Of a stretch of 64,000 bases of DNA, positions 44,138-54,331 are shown in pieces. The DNA comes from Cunninghamia lanceolata. Taxonomy: Eukaryota; Streptophyta; Pinopsida; Cupressales; Cupressaceae. The notes beneath the pieces were generated by a model that saw only the letters and a program-made list of their open reading frames with translations, made no database searches and had not been told where the DNA came from. The position numbers were made by a program, and so were the translations under genes. Within the stretch, counting starts at the first letter, position 1, and each line of letters opens with the position of its first letter. The stretch is taken from NCBI GenBank assembly GCA_027924645.1, contig BSBN01001965.1:14870001-14934000 (forward strand). Direction: 5' to 3'.

Positions 44138-44841
44138 TATTGGCCGACATAATTGATGACTTCTATGTCTATGCTTCTGATATGCATCACAAATCAAGCA
44201 TGGATTCAGTGGACAGATCAGTAACTTGTAAATATCTTGAGTATTCTTGTTGCCGACTAAGAAGTTGATGAAATCCTAGATGCGGATATAAATACTAGAT
44301 GGATTCCAGTATGTAGGTGTGTGGTGTGAAGTAGTGATGAAATAAAGCGCGAAGAAAAGAAGAGATAAAGTGTGGAACCAGCAATACAAGTCTGGTATGT
44401 GACAGAGCAACAACACTAAAGTAGAGGAAGAATGAAGTGCATCAGATCAATTTATTGTGCCTAACCAGAACTGAACTCTAGCATTGGTAGATGCTTCTCA
44501 TAAGTTCAAAACATCTTATTACTTTTTGTAAGTTCTTATAGGCAGTGTGCCTCTTGTGAGCAGTGTGCTTGGGCAGTGAGCCCTAATTGGCAAGTGCCAT
44601 TTTGTACCTCTTATTCTTTTAATAGAGAATACAATCTTGGGTTAGTCACCCTGTGGTTTTTCCCTTAATAGGGTTTTCCATGTAAAAATCATTGTGTTAT
44701 GTATGTTGATTTCATTTCCGTTCTTATGTGCTTATATGATTTGATCCTGCACTGTTTATTAAGATAACAAAAGAAAAAGTTAAAGAAATTTGAAATTACT
44801 AATTCACCCCCCCCTCTCAATTATCTGCCTTGTTTCCAACA
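44138..44841 (+). repeat. Right LTR of the non-autonomous element
   Basis: Starts TATTGGCCGACATAATTGATG (TG changed to TA) and ends TTTCCAACA at 44841. Collinear with the left LTR over 700 bp. The base after it belongs to the minus-strand gypsy integrase. Confidence 0.82.
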
Positions 44842-45279
44842 ATTCTGTCAACCCAAAGAGCCAACTTTAACTTCTTGTGCCATGTTCTCTGGTTGTCTTC
44901 AACAGTTTTCTTGATGATTCTTATCAGATTCTTGTTGGTAGATTCAGCCTGCCCATTACCTTGTGGGTAATAGTTAGAAGAAGTATTCAAAAATATATTA
45001 TTTTTGACAGACCAATCTAAAATTCTCAATCCAATGGAAGTTAAACCATTATCTGAGATGATTGAATTTGTTGTACCAAATCTGGATATCAGATCCTGAT
45101 AGAAACTTAGGACAACAGATTCATTTGCTTCTTTTAAGGCAACAACCTCAGTCCACTTGGTGAAATAGTCTGTGGCAGTCAAGATCCACTTGTGGCATCC
45201 ACTTGAACGTGGGTTTATTGGTCCTATAAAATTGAGACCCTATTTTGCAAATGGATGTTCAACTTTAATAGGATGCAGG
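44842..45279 (-). pseudogene. Integrase core of the second gypsy element
   Basis: Motifs in order are VEHPFAK, a stop at a likely Trp, GLNFIGPINPRSSGCHKWIL, TATDYFTKWTEVVALKEANE, FGTTNSIISDNGLTSIG, YYPQGNGQAESTNKNLIRII and NQRTWHKKLKLALW. The catalytic triad is retained: Asp in TDYFTKW, Asp in SDNG and Glu in GQAEST. The frame then runs out at 44842, where the neighbouring LTR starts. Integrase would join the cDNA to the chromosome. The C-terminal tail is lost. Confidence 0.9.
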
Positions 45280-46898
45280 TGGTGCAGGAACACCTATCAT
45301 GTCAAGCTTTTACTAGGAGCACTTAATGATGTAATTGAAATTTTTAATTTTTTGAGCTGAAATATTGAGCATAAATGTAATTTTGGTTTGAAATGTTGTA
45401 ATAAGCCTCTAAAGGCATAACTAGGTGATGGAGTGTGTGGACTAATTTTCCTAGTTTTTAGGCATGTCCTTATAGGACTACAGTCATGAAAAAGGCTATT
45501 TTTAGCCATCTTCATGCCTCTTCCCACGATGGCAAAGTAATATAGGGAGTTTATTATTTCTAGGGGATTCATTCATGCAGAGATGGAGTTGAATGTATGA
45601 GAAAGAGAAATGTTTGAAGAGGAAAAAAGACAAAAAATACCCTATTTTCTAAATTTTCATTATTTTTTTCTTTGTTGCAGTCACTTGTACGGTACCATAC
45701 AACATTGTCAAGCACTCTTTTGATCTGCATGTGATAATATAATGTTCTAACATTGTCTTGAAGTTGGTTTTGGTGTGGATTAATCAATCTAAGGAAGAGT
45801 TTGAATCAAATTTTTGAAACTGCCCATTTCACTGTCAAAATAGGGTTTTGAGGGAAGCAATGAGAAGATAGGGAATTCCACCCTCTATGGTCACTGTAAT
45901 TTGGTGGAATGACCACCCATTAGAAGATGGTTTGTAGGGCTTTAAGGTGGTGCTCTTGTATGTTTTGAAGTATTTCTCTAGGTGGGTAAGAGGAACCAAA
46001 TAGGGTATTTGACAAAATATCAAAGGGAATTCTTGCATGTTGGTTTTGTGATCATGTGTAGGTATAATTAGGTGTTTTTGAATCTTTGTCCAAGGTGGTA
46101 GAGGCATGGAGCATAGATTTTCAATAAACCCTAGGGTTCTTGGCCTAAAAATGAGGGTTCTTGAGTTTTCTATCTAAATGATCATGCCACTTGAATGTGA
46201 GTGCATATTTGGGGGTTTGGAGACATATTATAAGACTATTTACTAAGGTTAGGGGTCTATGACAAGTTTGAAGACAAGTCTCTTTGTAAATTAGGTCTAA
46301 TTAGCCTATTCTAGAAAGCATAATAGTCCATTTTTGGGGAACACTTTCCAAAGGAGACCATAGAAAGTTTGAGATATGTTGTAAAATGGACAATGGGTAT
46401 CTAAAAAGATTTTTATTTTGTGGTTTTGAGTCATTTTCAGAAAGTTATATCAAAATTACTACTTCAGTTGTCCTAAATAGGACTAGGATAGCAGGGTGCA
46501 ATCAATTTTAGGGCCATTGTTCCAAATAAACCCTTAGTTAATGTTAGATATGTTCTGAATGGGCCAAATGGGTATCCAAATCATTGATTGGTTGTTGGGT
46601 TTGAGTCCGTACATGGAAATTAGGATGGAAAAACCCCTTGGGCAGGGCTACTAGGCTAGTGGTCTAAGTGTGAAGGGAGTACCCTCAATCCTTGGTCTTG
46701 GTAAAAGGTGAGGATTTGATTTGGTTGGTTTGGGGTCTTCATGGAGGAACAAGGCCATAGATACCCTTAGTTGAATAGTAAAAACCCTATTGGTGCATAT
46801 TGAGGTTGATTGTGTGAAACTAGAGAGAGTTGGTGCATGAAGCCCATTGTTCTGAAATCTGGAGCCTAAGACTTGAATCATCCTTTGCCACTACATCA
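45280..46898. mobile_element. Solo LTR inserted in the integrase gene, with target duplication
   Basis: The insert begins TGGTGCAG and ends CTACATCA, inverted ends that match in six of eight positions. It is flanked by GCAGG (45275-45279) and GAAGG (46899-46903), a 5-bp target duplication with one G/A difference. Taking out the insert and one flank copy joins the two integrase parts in frame at the expected residues. It has no coding capacity; short frames inside are chance. It is AT-rich and 1619 bp long. This border assignment is well supported. Confidence 0.8.
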
Positions 46899-47250
46899 GA
46901 AGGGGTAAGGCAAAAAGCCTTTTCTTACCTTCAAATAATGAACACTTCTCACATCTTATCGCCCAAGCAAAAGAATCCTTAAACAAGTCAAGCCAGTAAT
47001 AACCAGCCTGCATAATCTTCAAAGCAGTTGTTCTGGCTGTAAAGTGACCTCCTGAAGGTCCATTGTGAAACTCCTCTAACAACTTATCAACTTGATCAAG
47101 TCTAATACAACTCAGAAATACACCATTAAAAACTCTACTATTAAAGATACCATCAATGATAGCATAAGGAGTAGCTTGTATCTTGAAATACCTTCTTCCT
47201 GCCCTATCCAAACCTTTAGGGCATTGACCAGACTGTAAATAATACATCAT
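46899..47250 (-). pseudogene. Integrase zinc finger (H2C2) of the second gypsy element
   Basis: It reads RRYFKIQATPYAIIDGIFNS, the linker LSCIRLDQVDKLLEEFHNGP, then GGHFTARTTALKIMQAGYYW, AWAIRCEKCSLFEGKKRLFA. The two His (EFHNGP, GGH) and two Cys (RCEKC) of the H2C2 finger are all present. It normally precedes the integrase core and helps bind cDNA ends. It runs straight into the solo LTR at 46898. Confidence 0.88.
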
Positions 47251-47259
47251 CTACTACAC

Positions 47260-47942
47260 CTAGCTATTTGTAGGAGATGGTATAGTGGCTGGTACATTAT
47301 TATTCAGTACTATTTCCATGTCCTCTTCATATTCCTTATTGGGCTCTTCACTTTCAGCAAGATGCGCACATAACCCCTTGCCCCTAATCAACTTGGTCAC
47401 TTTGATATCAACATCAACTTCCATAACTCTGGTGATCCAACCAACCCTCTTATCATTTATATATCTGTTTAGTAAAAAAAATTTGACAGTAGGGTGAGCA
47501 ACCATTAAGTGAATTCTATTATTAGACAACATGTGTCTGAATTTCTTGAGGCTTCCAACAACAGTAAAAGCATGCTTCTCAACAAAAGAATACTTTACCT
47601 CGTAATCATGCAGTACCTAGCTGAAAAATACCATTGGCTACTCTAAACCATCATCATTTTGCTAGCATAACATTGCTAAGATGGTGTCATCTCCTCTAAA
47701 AGCATATAAAATTAAATCCCTCTCATAATTAGGATTAATGAGGGTAGGGGCAGCAACGAGGGCTTCTTTAATCTGCTCGAAGCTTCCTTTTCCCTCCTTA
47801 GTCTAGCTGAATGGCAGATTCTTCTTCAACATGGCAGAGAGAGGTTGTAACAAAGCTGCAATGTTTTTAATAAATCTTCTCATGAAATTAATTCTTCCAA
47901 GAAAGCTCTGCAAGCCTTTCTTATGTGTAGGCAATGGTAAAT
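47260..47942 (-). pseudogene. RT-linked RNase H of the second gypsy element
   Basis: Legible parts are the KYSFVEKHAFTVVGSLKKFR region (about 47535-47610), then MLSNNRIHLMVAHPTVKFFL, NDKRVGWITRVMEVDVDIKV and KLIRGKGLCAHLAESEEPNK (47260-47532), which is the usual gypsy RNase H end plus spacer. Upstream (47610-47942) is decayed connection sequence with FFSLVL and several stops. This is the second of two RNase H domains in the element. Confidence 0.8.
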
Positions 47943-48720
47943 CTAAAATAGTTGAAACTCTCTTAGGGTCGATAGAAACACCTTGTTTTGAAACAATATG
48001 CCAAGAAGTTTACCTTCATGAACTGAAAATATACACTTTTGGGGGTTCAATGAAATGCCAAACTCTCTGCGCCTCTGAAAAATATGCTTCAAGTGGTTAA
48101 AGTGATCATTAACATCTTTGGAAAAAATAGTAATGTTGTCTAAATACACCAGCACTATTCTATTCATAAGGCCATGGAAGGCCATATCCATTGCCCTCTA
48201 AAAGGTTGCCCCTGCATTGGACAAACCAAATGGTATTTTCCAATAGGCCATGGTACCCCACTTAGTCTTGAATGCAGTTTTATATTGATCCTCTTCTTTG
48301 ACCAGAATTTGCTTGTAACCCAAGTAACCATCTAACAAGGAATATCTATCAGAACCTGAAACAGTTTGCAATATTTGGTCCATAGAAGGAAGAGGATAGT
48401 GGTCTTTCAATGAGGCCTGATTTAGATCATGAAAATTGACACAAAGTTAGATTTCTCCATTTTTTTCTGACTGGGACCAAATTGGAAACCTAAGAGGTAT
48501 GCTTGATTGGGAATATTATGTTGTTCTCAATCAATTTGTTCAACTCAGCCTTCATTAAATGCTCAAGTTTTAAATTGAGGGGTCTTTTCTTCTACCTAAT
48601 AGGTTTGGCATTAGGCTCTAATTCAATGGTATGCTGGGCTAAACCAGGATCAAACCCTCTTAAGTCTTTATACTCCCATGCAAAAACATCAGAAAATTCT
48701 TGACATAATTGAACAAATGA
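47943..48720 (-). pseudogene. RT of the second gypsy element, YLDN at the active site
   Basis: From about 48720 the reading is FAWEYKDLRGFDPGLAQHTI, LEPNAKP, then ELNKLIENNIIFPIKHTS, NLVPVRKK, a frameshift near 48430-48470, MKDHYPLPSMDQILQTVSGS, LLDGYLGYKQILVKEEDQYK, WKIPFGLSNAGATF, and MDMAFHGLMNRIVLVYLDNI, TIFSKD. The catalytic motif YLDD reads YLDN, a single G-to-A type change. GISLNPQKCIFSVHEGKLLG follows. It would be inactive for both reasons. Confidence 0.88.
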
Positions 48721-49039
48721 CTATTGTTCTTCTTTAGTACATACCTTTCCAAGTTTCAACAGATTGTCCTTGAAAATTTCTATGGTTTCATAATATTCTT
48801 GCTTAACTATCATGCTGCACTTGTCCTTTCTAAACTGATCATTTGTGTTAAACATTGATTCTAGTGTCACCAGTCCTTTGGGCAATTTGTTGGATTTCAA
48901 TTATACAATGTGATCTTCAAATTGCTACTGGTATTTATGTTGATTATCAATTGCAAATTCAGCCTCTACACTCAATAAACTTAAGATTTGATCATCACTG
49001 TCAAACACTTGCCAGGAAACACTATTGTTAGGCATAGAA

Positions 49040-49545
49040 GGTCTGACAAATATCTTGACAAATGTCTATACTTCAATACTTTGAATTTGATTAGGAATCT
49101 CAAATTGAGATCCCAAGGCTGCAAGCTTATCTGCATACTTATTTTAGTTTATGGGAATCAAAATCATATTATAAGCATAAAAAAATTGAATTGAATTCCA
49201 CACTCTATGCTTGTACTTTTTGAGCAGATCATTTTTAGTAGCATTAAGATTCCTAACCTAATTAACGATTAATTTAGAATCACCATAAACTTGGACAAAT
49301 TTGATACCTCTTTTCTGGGCCCACTCCAAATCATGGATTAGGGCCTCATATTCAACCACATTGTTTGTGTAGCTAAAGGTGAACCTCAAGACTACATAGT
49401 ACTTGTCCCCCTCAGGTGAAATCAACACATTACCTCTACCAACACCTGTCTTGATCCTAGATCTGTCAAAGTACAGCTTCCAAAGCTGATCTTCTTGCTA
49501 TCTTGACTGATTTTGGTTCTTAATCAAATTAGGAATCATTACATT
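49040..49545 (-). pseudogene. Archaeal-type RNase H domain upstream of RT (second example)
   Basis: The minus strand reads LWKLYFDRSRIKTGVGRGNV, LISPEGDKYYVVLRFTFSYT, NNVVEYEALIHDLEWAQKRG, IKFVQVYGDSKLIVN, then (across a stop) VRNLNATKNDLLKKYKHRVW and, across another stop, NKYADKLAALGS. The likely catalytic acidic residues are all kept: Asp of YFD, Glu of VEYEAL, Asp of GDS and Asp of YADKLA. This is the RVT_3 type RNase H. It lies between protease (49687-50265) and RT (48720), as in the first gypsy element. Confidence 0.85.
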
Positions 49546-49686
49546 AGGTTCCTGTATCATATAGATGCCTAATCCTACCTCATCCGTGTGACAGAAAGGG
49601 TCACTTTAATGATCTTCAGCTATCCAATCATCTAAGTTTATGTCTTCTACATGTGTATTGGGATCTATGTTCATGGGTTCATCCTG

Positions 49687-50285
49687 CTACCTGCGGGTGA
49701 TGTATAGAATCGCATATATTGGGCTTGGAACATAGGGCTCAACATGGTCTTTTGCAAGTGGTTCAGACTGTATGGTTACCTTTGTACAATATCTTGTTCT
49801 GAAGAACAAGTGGAACCAATCAGAGGATAGAAACCCACCCAATTTGGCAGTGAACTCCCTAGAAAGGCATATTGTAAAACTAGGTGGCAGATCAATGATG
49901 TAAATGTCTTGATGGATGGCAAAATTAGGATAAGCATGCAATGTAAGTGGTACATTTTTTATTATTTTCACAGTACTAAGTGCAGACCCATCTAACTGGA
50001 CTACTCCTTTTGCAAGGGGCTCATAAACCAATCCTAATGAATTAGATAGACTTTTGGGCATGACTGAACTGCTTTCTCCAGAGTCTATCATGTAGTTATA
50101 AACAAGCTTGTCACCAATAATCAAACTTAAGTAGAAAGGAGGGGGTTTTATCTCATTTGCTGGTTGTCCACTCTTGATTTCTGGACTGTTGGCAAGTACA
50201 ACTTTGGCCTTTTCTTGATTAGAATGTTCAGAAATTGAAAGTTTAGCCAAGGCCTCTTGCAGCAAATTCTTTGCCCAGGAATGTG
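49687..50285 (-). pseudogene. Aspartic protease of the second gypsy element
   Basis: A 192-codon open stretch holds the active site in YNYMIDSGESSSVMPKSLSN (the usual DSGAS reads DSGES), followed by SLGLVYEPLAKGVVQLDGSA, VPLTLHAYPNFAIHQDIYII, DLPPSFTICLSREFTAKLGG and FLSSDWFHLFFRTRY. This is a complete protease body with its substrate-flap region. After it the reading continues through VTIQSEPLAKDHVEPYV toward the RNase H domain. Of all domains in this element it is the best preserved. The upstream sequence is the decayed end of gag. Confidence 0.9.
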
Positions 50286-51965
50286 CAAGGCATCCATAAC
50301 TGACATACTCACTATAGCTTTCTTAAGATGATCTACTATGTTGAAAGAAACTAGATTTACCTTTTGCTGTCATTTTATAGTAGCAACATCATTCTACCTT
50401 TGTGAAGGCTGTTGTTGTACTTTGGGCTGATCCTTTACTAGTACAATTTGTTCCCTTTATATAATTTGCACTTTATGCTGTGACATAGGGGCAGTTTACG
50501 ATGGAAAGGCTTGATTTTTATCCTTCACAGGCTACTATTGTACCACTGCAGCTTGCTGATTAATATCTACAACCCTCTGTTTTGACCTCATGTTGGATGA
50601 AACAGGTGTATTTTACTGATATTGGCCTTGTGGGTAACTTATATCGAAGAAATCAAACTCTTGCCAATTCATTAAGGCCACATCAACATTATTTTGCTGA
50701 GTTGAAACTTCACCAGAGACACCTTCCAAACTTGCATAACTATTTTGAACCATGAGTGCCTAATTTCTTACTCCATTTGTCCATGCAATTGGTGACATGG
50801 ATAACACTAATCACTATCTGAGCTAAGCTATTATGTGTGGGTACAAGCTCCTTTGAGGTGTTGGCAGCATTTGGATTGTAAGATTAGAAGGGTCAAGGGT
50901 TATAGCTTCTTCTTTGACTCTGAGGATCAGCTTGAAAAGGTTGCCTATACTACTGGTTTTGCTGATACGGGGCTTGGTAAGGCCTATACTCTTGACCAAA
51001 CTATTTCTTGATATTAACAATCTCATTGCTAAGGGTTTTCAGTGTGTTATTAAGTGTATGGAAATCCTATCTACTGGTGCAGTGAGTTCTTGGGCTGCTG
51101 GCTGATGGGTTATTGCTAGAACAGGTGGGACAGCGGCCAAAGGAGGCACTGCTATGGGCATAGATGGATGTATTTCTAGGAAAATGGGTAAGGGAGGCCG
51201 TGGGGCTATCTTTCCTACTTGGATAAGGTAGTTTTCTGCTCTAACAACAATCTCAAAAGAATCTGTGAGGGTGGTTCCTCCCATAGATTGGATAATTATA
51301 GAAATTTCACTGTTCAAATTTTTAAGATAAAACAAAAATGCATGCCTTAGAAAGGGCTTTAACATTGCGGGGATTCTGTCCCATGTCCTCTAAAATCGGT
51401 AGTTGAAATCTGCCATGTGTTTGTGGGGTGCCCTTTTGATGGTGCTCAACTACTCCAGCAATGAGAGGTGGTCAGATTAGTCCTAGAAATGTTTGTGTAG
51501 TCCATCCCCAAGGTCATCCCATGATGCTATTAAGTTGTCTGCAAGAGTTCTAAACCATTGCAAGGATTTCCCTTTTAATGATGCAACCAATAGTTTGATG
51601 GCTACATTCTCCTGAGTGACATTGTGTATAGAACAAAGAGTTGCCACATCCTGAATGTGCTCAGTAGTTGTAGTATGGTCTTCTCCAGTGAAATAAGGCA
51701 GTCCTTTAAGGGCTGCAACTAAAATATCATCACGCTGAGTTAGTTGTAGTGGGCTACCTCTGTCAAAGGGGGCAAATGCAAACTGTCTAGCCATTATGGG
51801 TATTTGAACTATCAGCACTAGACTTCTGCTTCTTTGTGTTGGAGTTGGAGGTGTTGATTTTGATCTCCTCACTGAGTTGGTTGTTCTACTTGCTAATTTG
51901 CCTCTTCTTCTTGGTGGGGACAACTGTAAATATTGAAATGGATCAAAACTGGATCTGGTTTTCAT
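50286..51965 (-). pseudogene. Gag of the second gypsy element
   Basis: The frame starts MKTRSSFDPFQYLQLSPPRR, a basic, Ser/Pro-rich leader. The capsid-like domain follows: AALKGLPYFTGEDHTTTTEH, DVATLCSIHNVTQENVAIKL, LVASLKGKSLQWFRTLADNL, ASWDDLGDGLHKHF, then stops and PFLRHAFLFYLKNLNSEISI. The C-terminal part has a Pro-rich stretch (IAPRPPLPIFLEIHPSMPIA) and decays to 50286. The retrotransposon gag domain is clear. A start at 51965 (ATG) is plausible because it lies 220 bp from the LTR edge. No zinc knuckle is visible. Confidence 0.85.
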
Positions 51966-52185
51966 AAGTTGATAACACTAATTTGCATGCAAGACTAGAG
52001 AAAATGAGTCACGAGGTATATTGTGAAAGCCTCCAAAGGCTAGAATATTGTTGCATATACCAGAACAATAGTTGTGAGGGTATAAAACTTCTCTTAAATC
52101 ACTTTTAGAGTCCCATCAGGCATGTCAAAAACTATTATCAATCAGATATGCATGCTATGCTAAGCTTACAGAAGACTTAGCTATC
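51966..52185 (-). other. Leader between LTR and gag
   Basis: About 220 bp without coding potential. No standard primer binding site was recognised next to the LTR edge at 52186. Confidence 0.5.
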
Positions 52186-53275
52186 TGTTGACACATGGAA
52201 ACACTCTCAGGTTGTGGGTGACCTATAGTGAGAATGGATCTCCAGAGCGGGTTGGTTCCCCTAGTAGATCACCTAATCTAAATGACTTTATGAGGAAAGG
52301 GTTAGGACGAAAACTAAAAATAGAAATCCTACATCCTAAAGATGATTCACCAGAATTTTAAATTGATTTTGATGACTTTACTCACAACAACTTCTCAAAA
52401 CTTCAATTCTCACAATCTCACTTATACCATCCAAAAGTAATTTGTATACACAAACCTACAATAACAAGACATAAAAATGATTCTTTGTTTTGAATCACAA
52501 TAAACATCAAATTGATACTGCAAGTATGAAACAAGAATTGAGAAAGGAAATCTCTATTGTTTATTATAACTGAAGGAGTGTCAAGCTCAAAATCTGAGTA
52601 CAAAAGTGCTTACAAAGCTCTATACAAATGAACAAAAGAGGAAGAAACAATATTCTGAACTGAGAAAAAACTAAGTTTTTCTCCTACTTATAACTCCAAA
52701 AATCTCCCCAAGGAAAAAGATGAGAAATATAGACTCCAACATAGCCATCTTGATTTATTTTGGAGCTTCACTAAAAAAACCACCAAAAACATGCTTTATC
52801 TGCTCAATGAAGGCTCCATTTTGTCCATATCTTCTAAAAAGAAAGTAAACTCAAAAAAAGAAAAAAGATATTGTTTTCTTTAATTTTTTTTAACTACCTA
52901 AATAATGAATATTTATAAGCAATTTATAGGATATTGCTTTAAATATCATTTTACAATAATTTTTTGCAACGTCAAATTTGTAAAATAGAAAGAGGGCTTG
53001 CCATTGTGAAGATTATGCGAAAACTACAAACTGGGTAGGTGAGAAATTTAAAGGGTTTTTTCAACTTATTGTCCTCTGATTTCTATCCAAAAATCACAAA
53101 ATCCCAGATCACATTTCTTTAGGATATGATCGAAACACGTGACATATGTCTTTTCCATGTGAGCATCATTTGTCAACCCTTCTTATCTCAATCTCCTCTT
53201 GAAACTTAGGGGCAACATGCTGGGCTTAACCCTTGTGGGAGCCCATTTTTACACCACATGCTATGATGTTTTAAA
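52186..53275 (-). repeat. 5' LTR of the second gypsy element
   Basis: The inner edge TGTTGA at 52186 is supported by collinear similarity to 25287 onward, which ends abruptly at the same base. The outer edge is unclear; similarity to the 29290 fragment extends to about 53270. Confidence 0.55.
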
Positions 53276-54331
53276 AAATGAAACAACATCAAGATTTCAC
53301 CTATATTTTTAAATATAAATAAATTGTTCCAGCTCTACCAAATTGAACTGTAGGTGAAATTTGGTAACAAGTATTCAACCGCATGGAGGTTTTCTTGTAT
53401 CCTCCTTCCTGTTGTCATTTTGATATTTCATTTGATTTATCTAGTTTATCTCTATTTTACCATTTCTATATTACCTAGTATCTCTTGGTTTGTTGTTTTG
53501 GTTATCACTATCTCCTATTACATAGGTGCTCAAAATATGGTGAAAACTTTGCATTTTACAATGTTTTGGGATGACAACATGAGATTGGGATGATAATAGG
53601 TGATTTTGACTACAATGCAATGCATGGATGTCTATGCACCACACTAGCATCTAAGATGGTGAACTTCATCTTTTAGTGCCTAGTTTCTTTATTTCTACTA
53701 TTTATAATTTTAAATCCAGTTTTTTCAATTTTGTATTTTAGTTTCTAATAAATTAGCATTTTCAAACCTATCTCATATGTAGTTTAATGTGAAAGCTATG
53801 AGAAGCTAAATTTCTCCTTTATAGATGTTTGACCACTCTATATTTCAACTATAGGTTTACATTATACCAAGTTAATCAAACACTCTTAAACATTGATAAG
53901 AAACTTTAATGCATAAGAAATCAATCTAATTCTACTACCTATGGAAGAAAAACTGCATAGCTATTGACAAAAGGTTGTAAACATCATATGTAAACATGTA
54001 AAGAGGACTAAGCATAGAGTTTACAACTAGATAAACATATGAATAGAAAAAAATAGTAGGAGTGAGATAGTAATCCACATTTCGCTATATTTTAGTTTTA
54101 GAATTAGATTGATTGTCCTAAGGACCATCTAGAATTCATGGCAACATGAACAATTGGGTTTCACACCTTCAAAATCTATGTAACTCCATGAAAGCCTTGT
54201 TCTATAGCTACCACCATGAACATATAAGAAGATTAAAACATGAGTCACCCTTTGTACAAGGTAAATTTAGGAGTATGACACTCATGTATACAAAACATTT
54301 TGATTTGTTATAGAAGACACAACATTCCACC
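53276..54331. other. 1 kb without recognisable genes
   Basis: AT-rich. A hydrophobic frame on the plus strand (53354-53593) is typical of T-rich chance sequence. Confidence 0.4.

Larger units (their letters stand above)
40486..44841 (+). mobile_element. Non-autonomous copia-like element with two ORFs and no pol
   Basis: Plus-strand order: left LTR (40593-41276), initiator-Met primer site (41279-41290), ORF1 with coiled coil and four zinc knuckles (41342-42316), spacer, ORF2 (43122-44102), right LTR (44138-44841). No protease, integrase, RT or RNase H is present between the LTRs, so movement would need enzymes from a partner. The LTR ends share the C-rich motif of the SIRE-like LTR at 13255-14811, a possible partner family. 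About 75-100 bp upstream of the left LTR also matches the sequence upstream of the right LTR. Confidence 0.8.
44842..53275 (-). mobile_element. Second Ty3/gypsy element with RNase H upstream of RT
   Basis: Minus-strand order: LTR (from 52186), leader, gag, protease, archaeal-type RNase H, RT, RT-linked RNase H, integrase zinc finger, integrase core. The order matches the element at 4926-10100. The integrase is cut at 44842 by the right LTR of the non-autonomous element, so the integrase tail and 3' LTR are missing, and it is split internally by a solo LTR (45280-46898). The right LTR border is approximate. Confidence 0.87.

Noticed and set aside
40034..44842. That the integrase pieces at 40034-40255 and 44842-45279 are two halves of one gene split by the non-autonomous element
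   Set aside because: The two sides could not be joined at expected residues, flanking target duplications were not found, and 40034-40255 is collinear with the integrase tail of the gypsy chain.
45835..46107. Protein-coding gene inside the integrase insertion
   Set aside because: The insert has LTR-type ends and a target duplication; its frames have no recognisable content.
53354..53593. Plus-strand frame with many hydrophobic residues, membrane-protein-like
   Set aside because: T-rich sequence gives Leu/Ile/Phe runs by chance; no start context, no neighbours, no recognisable family.
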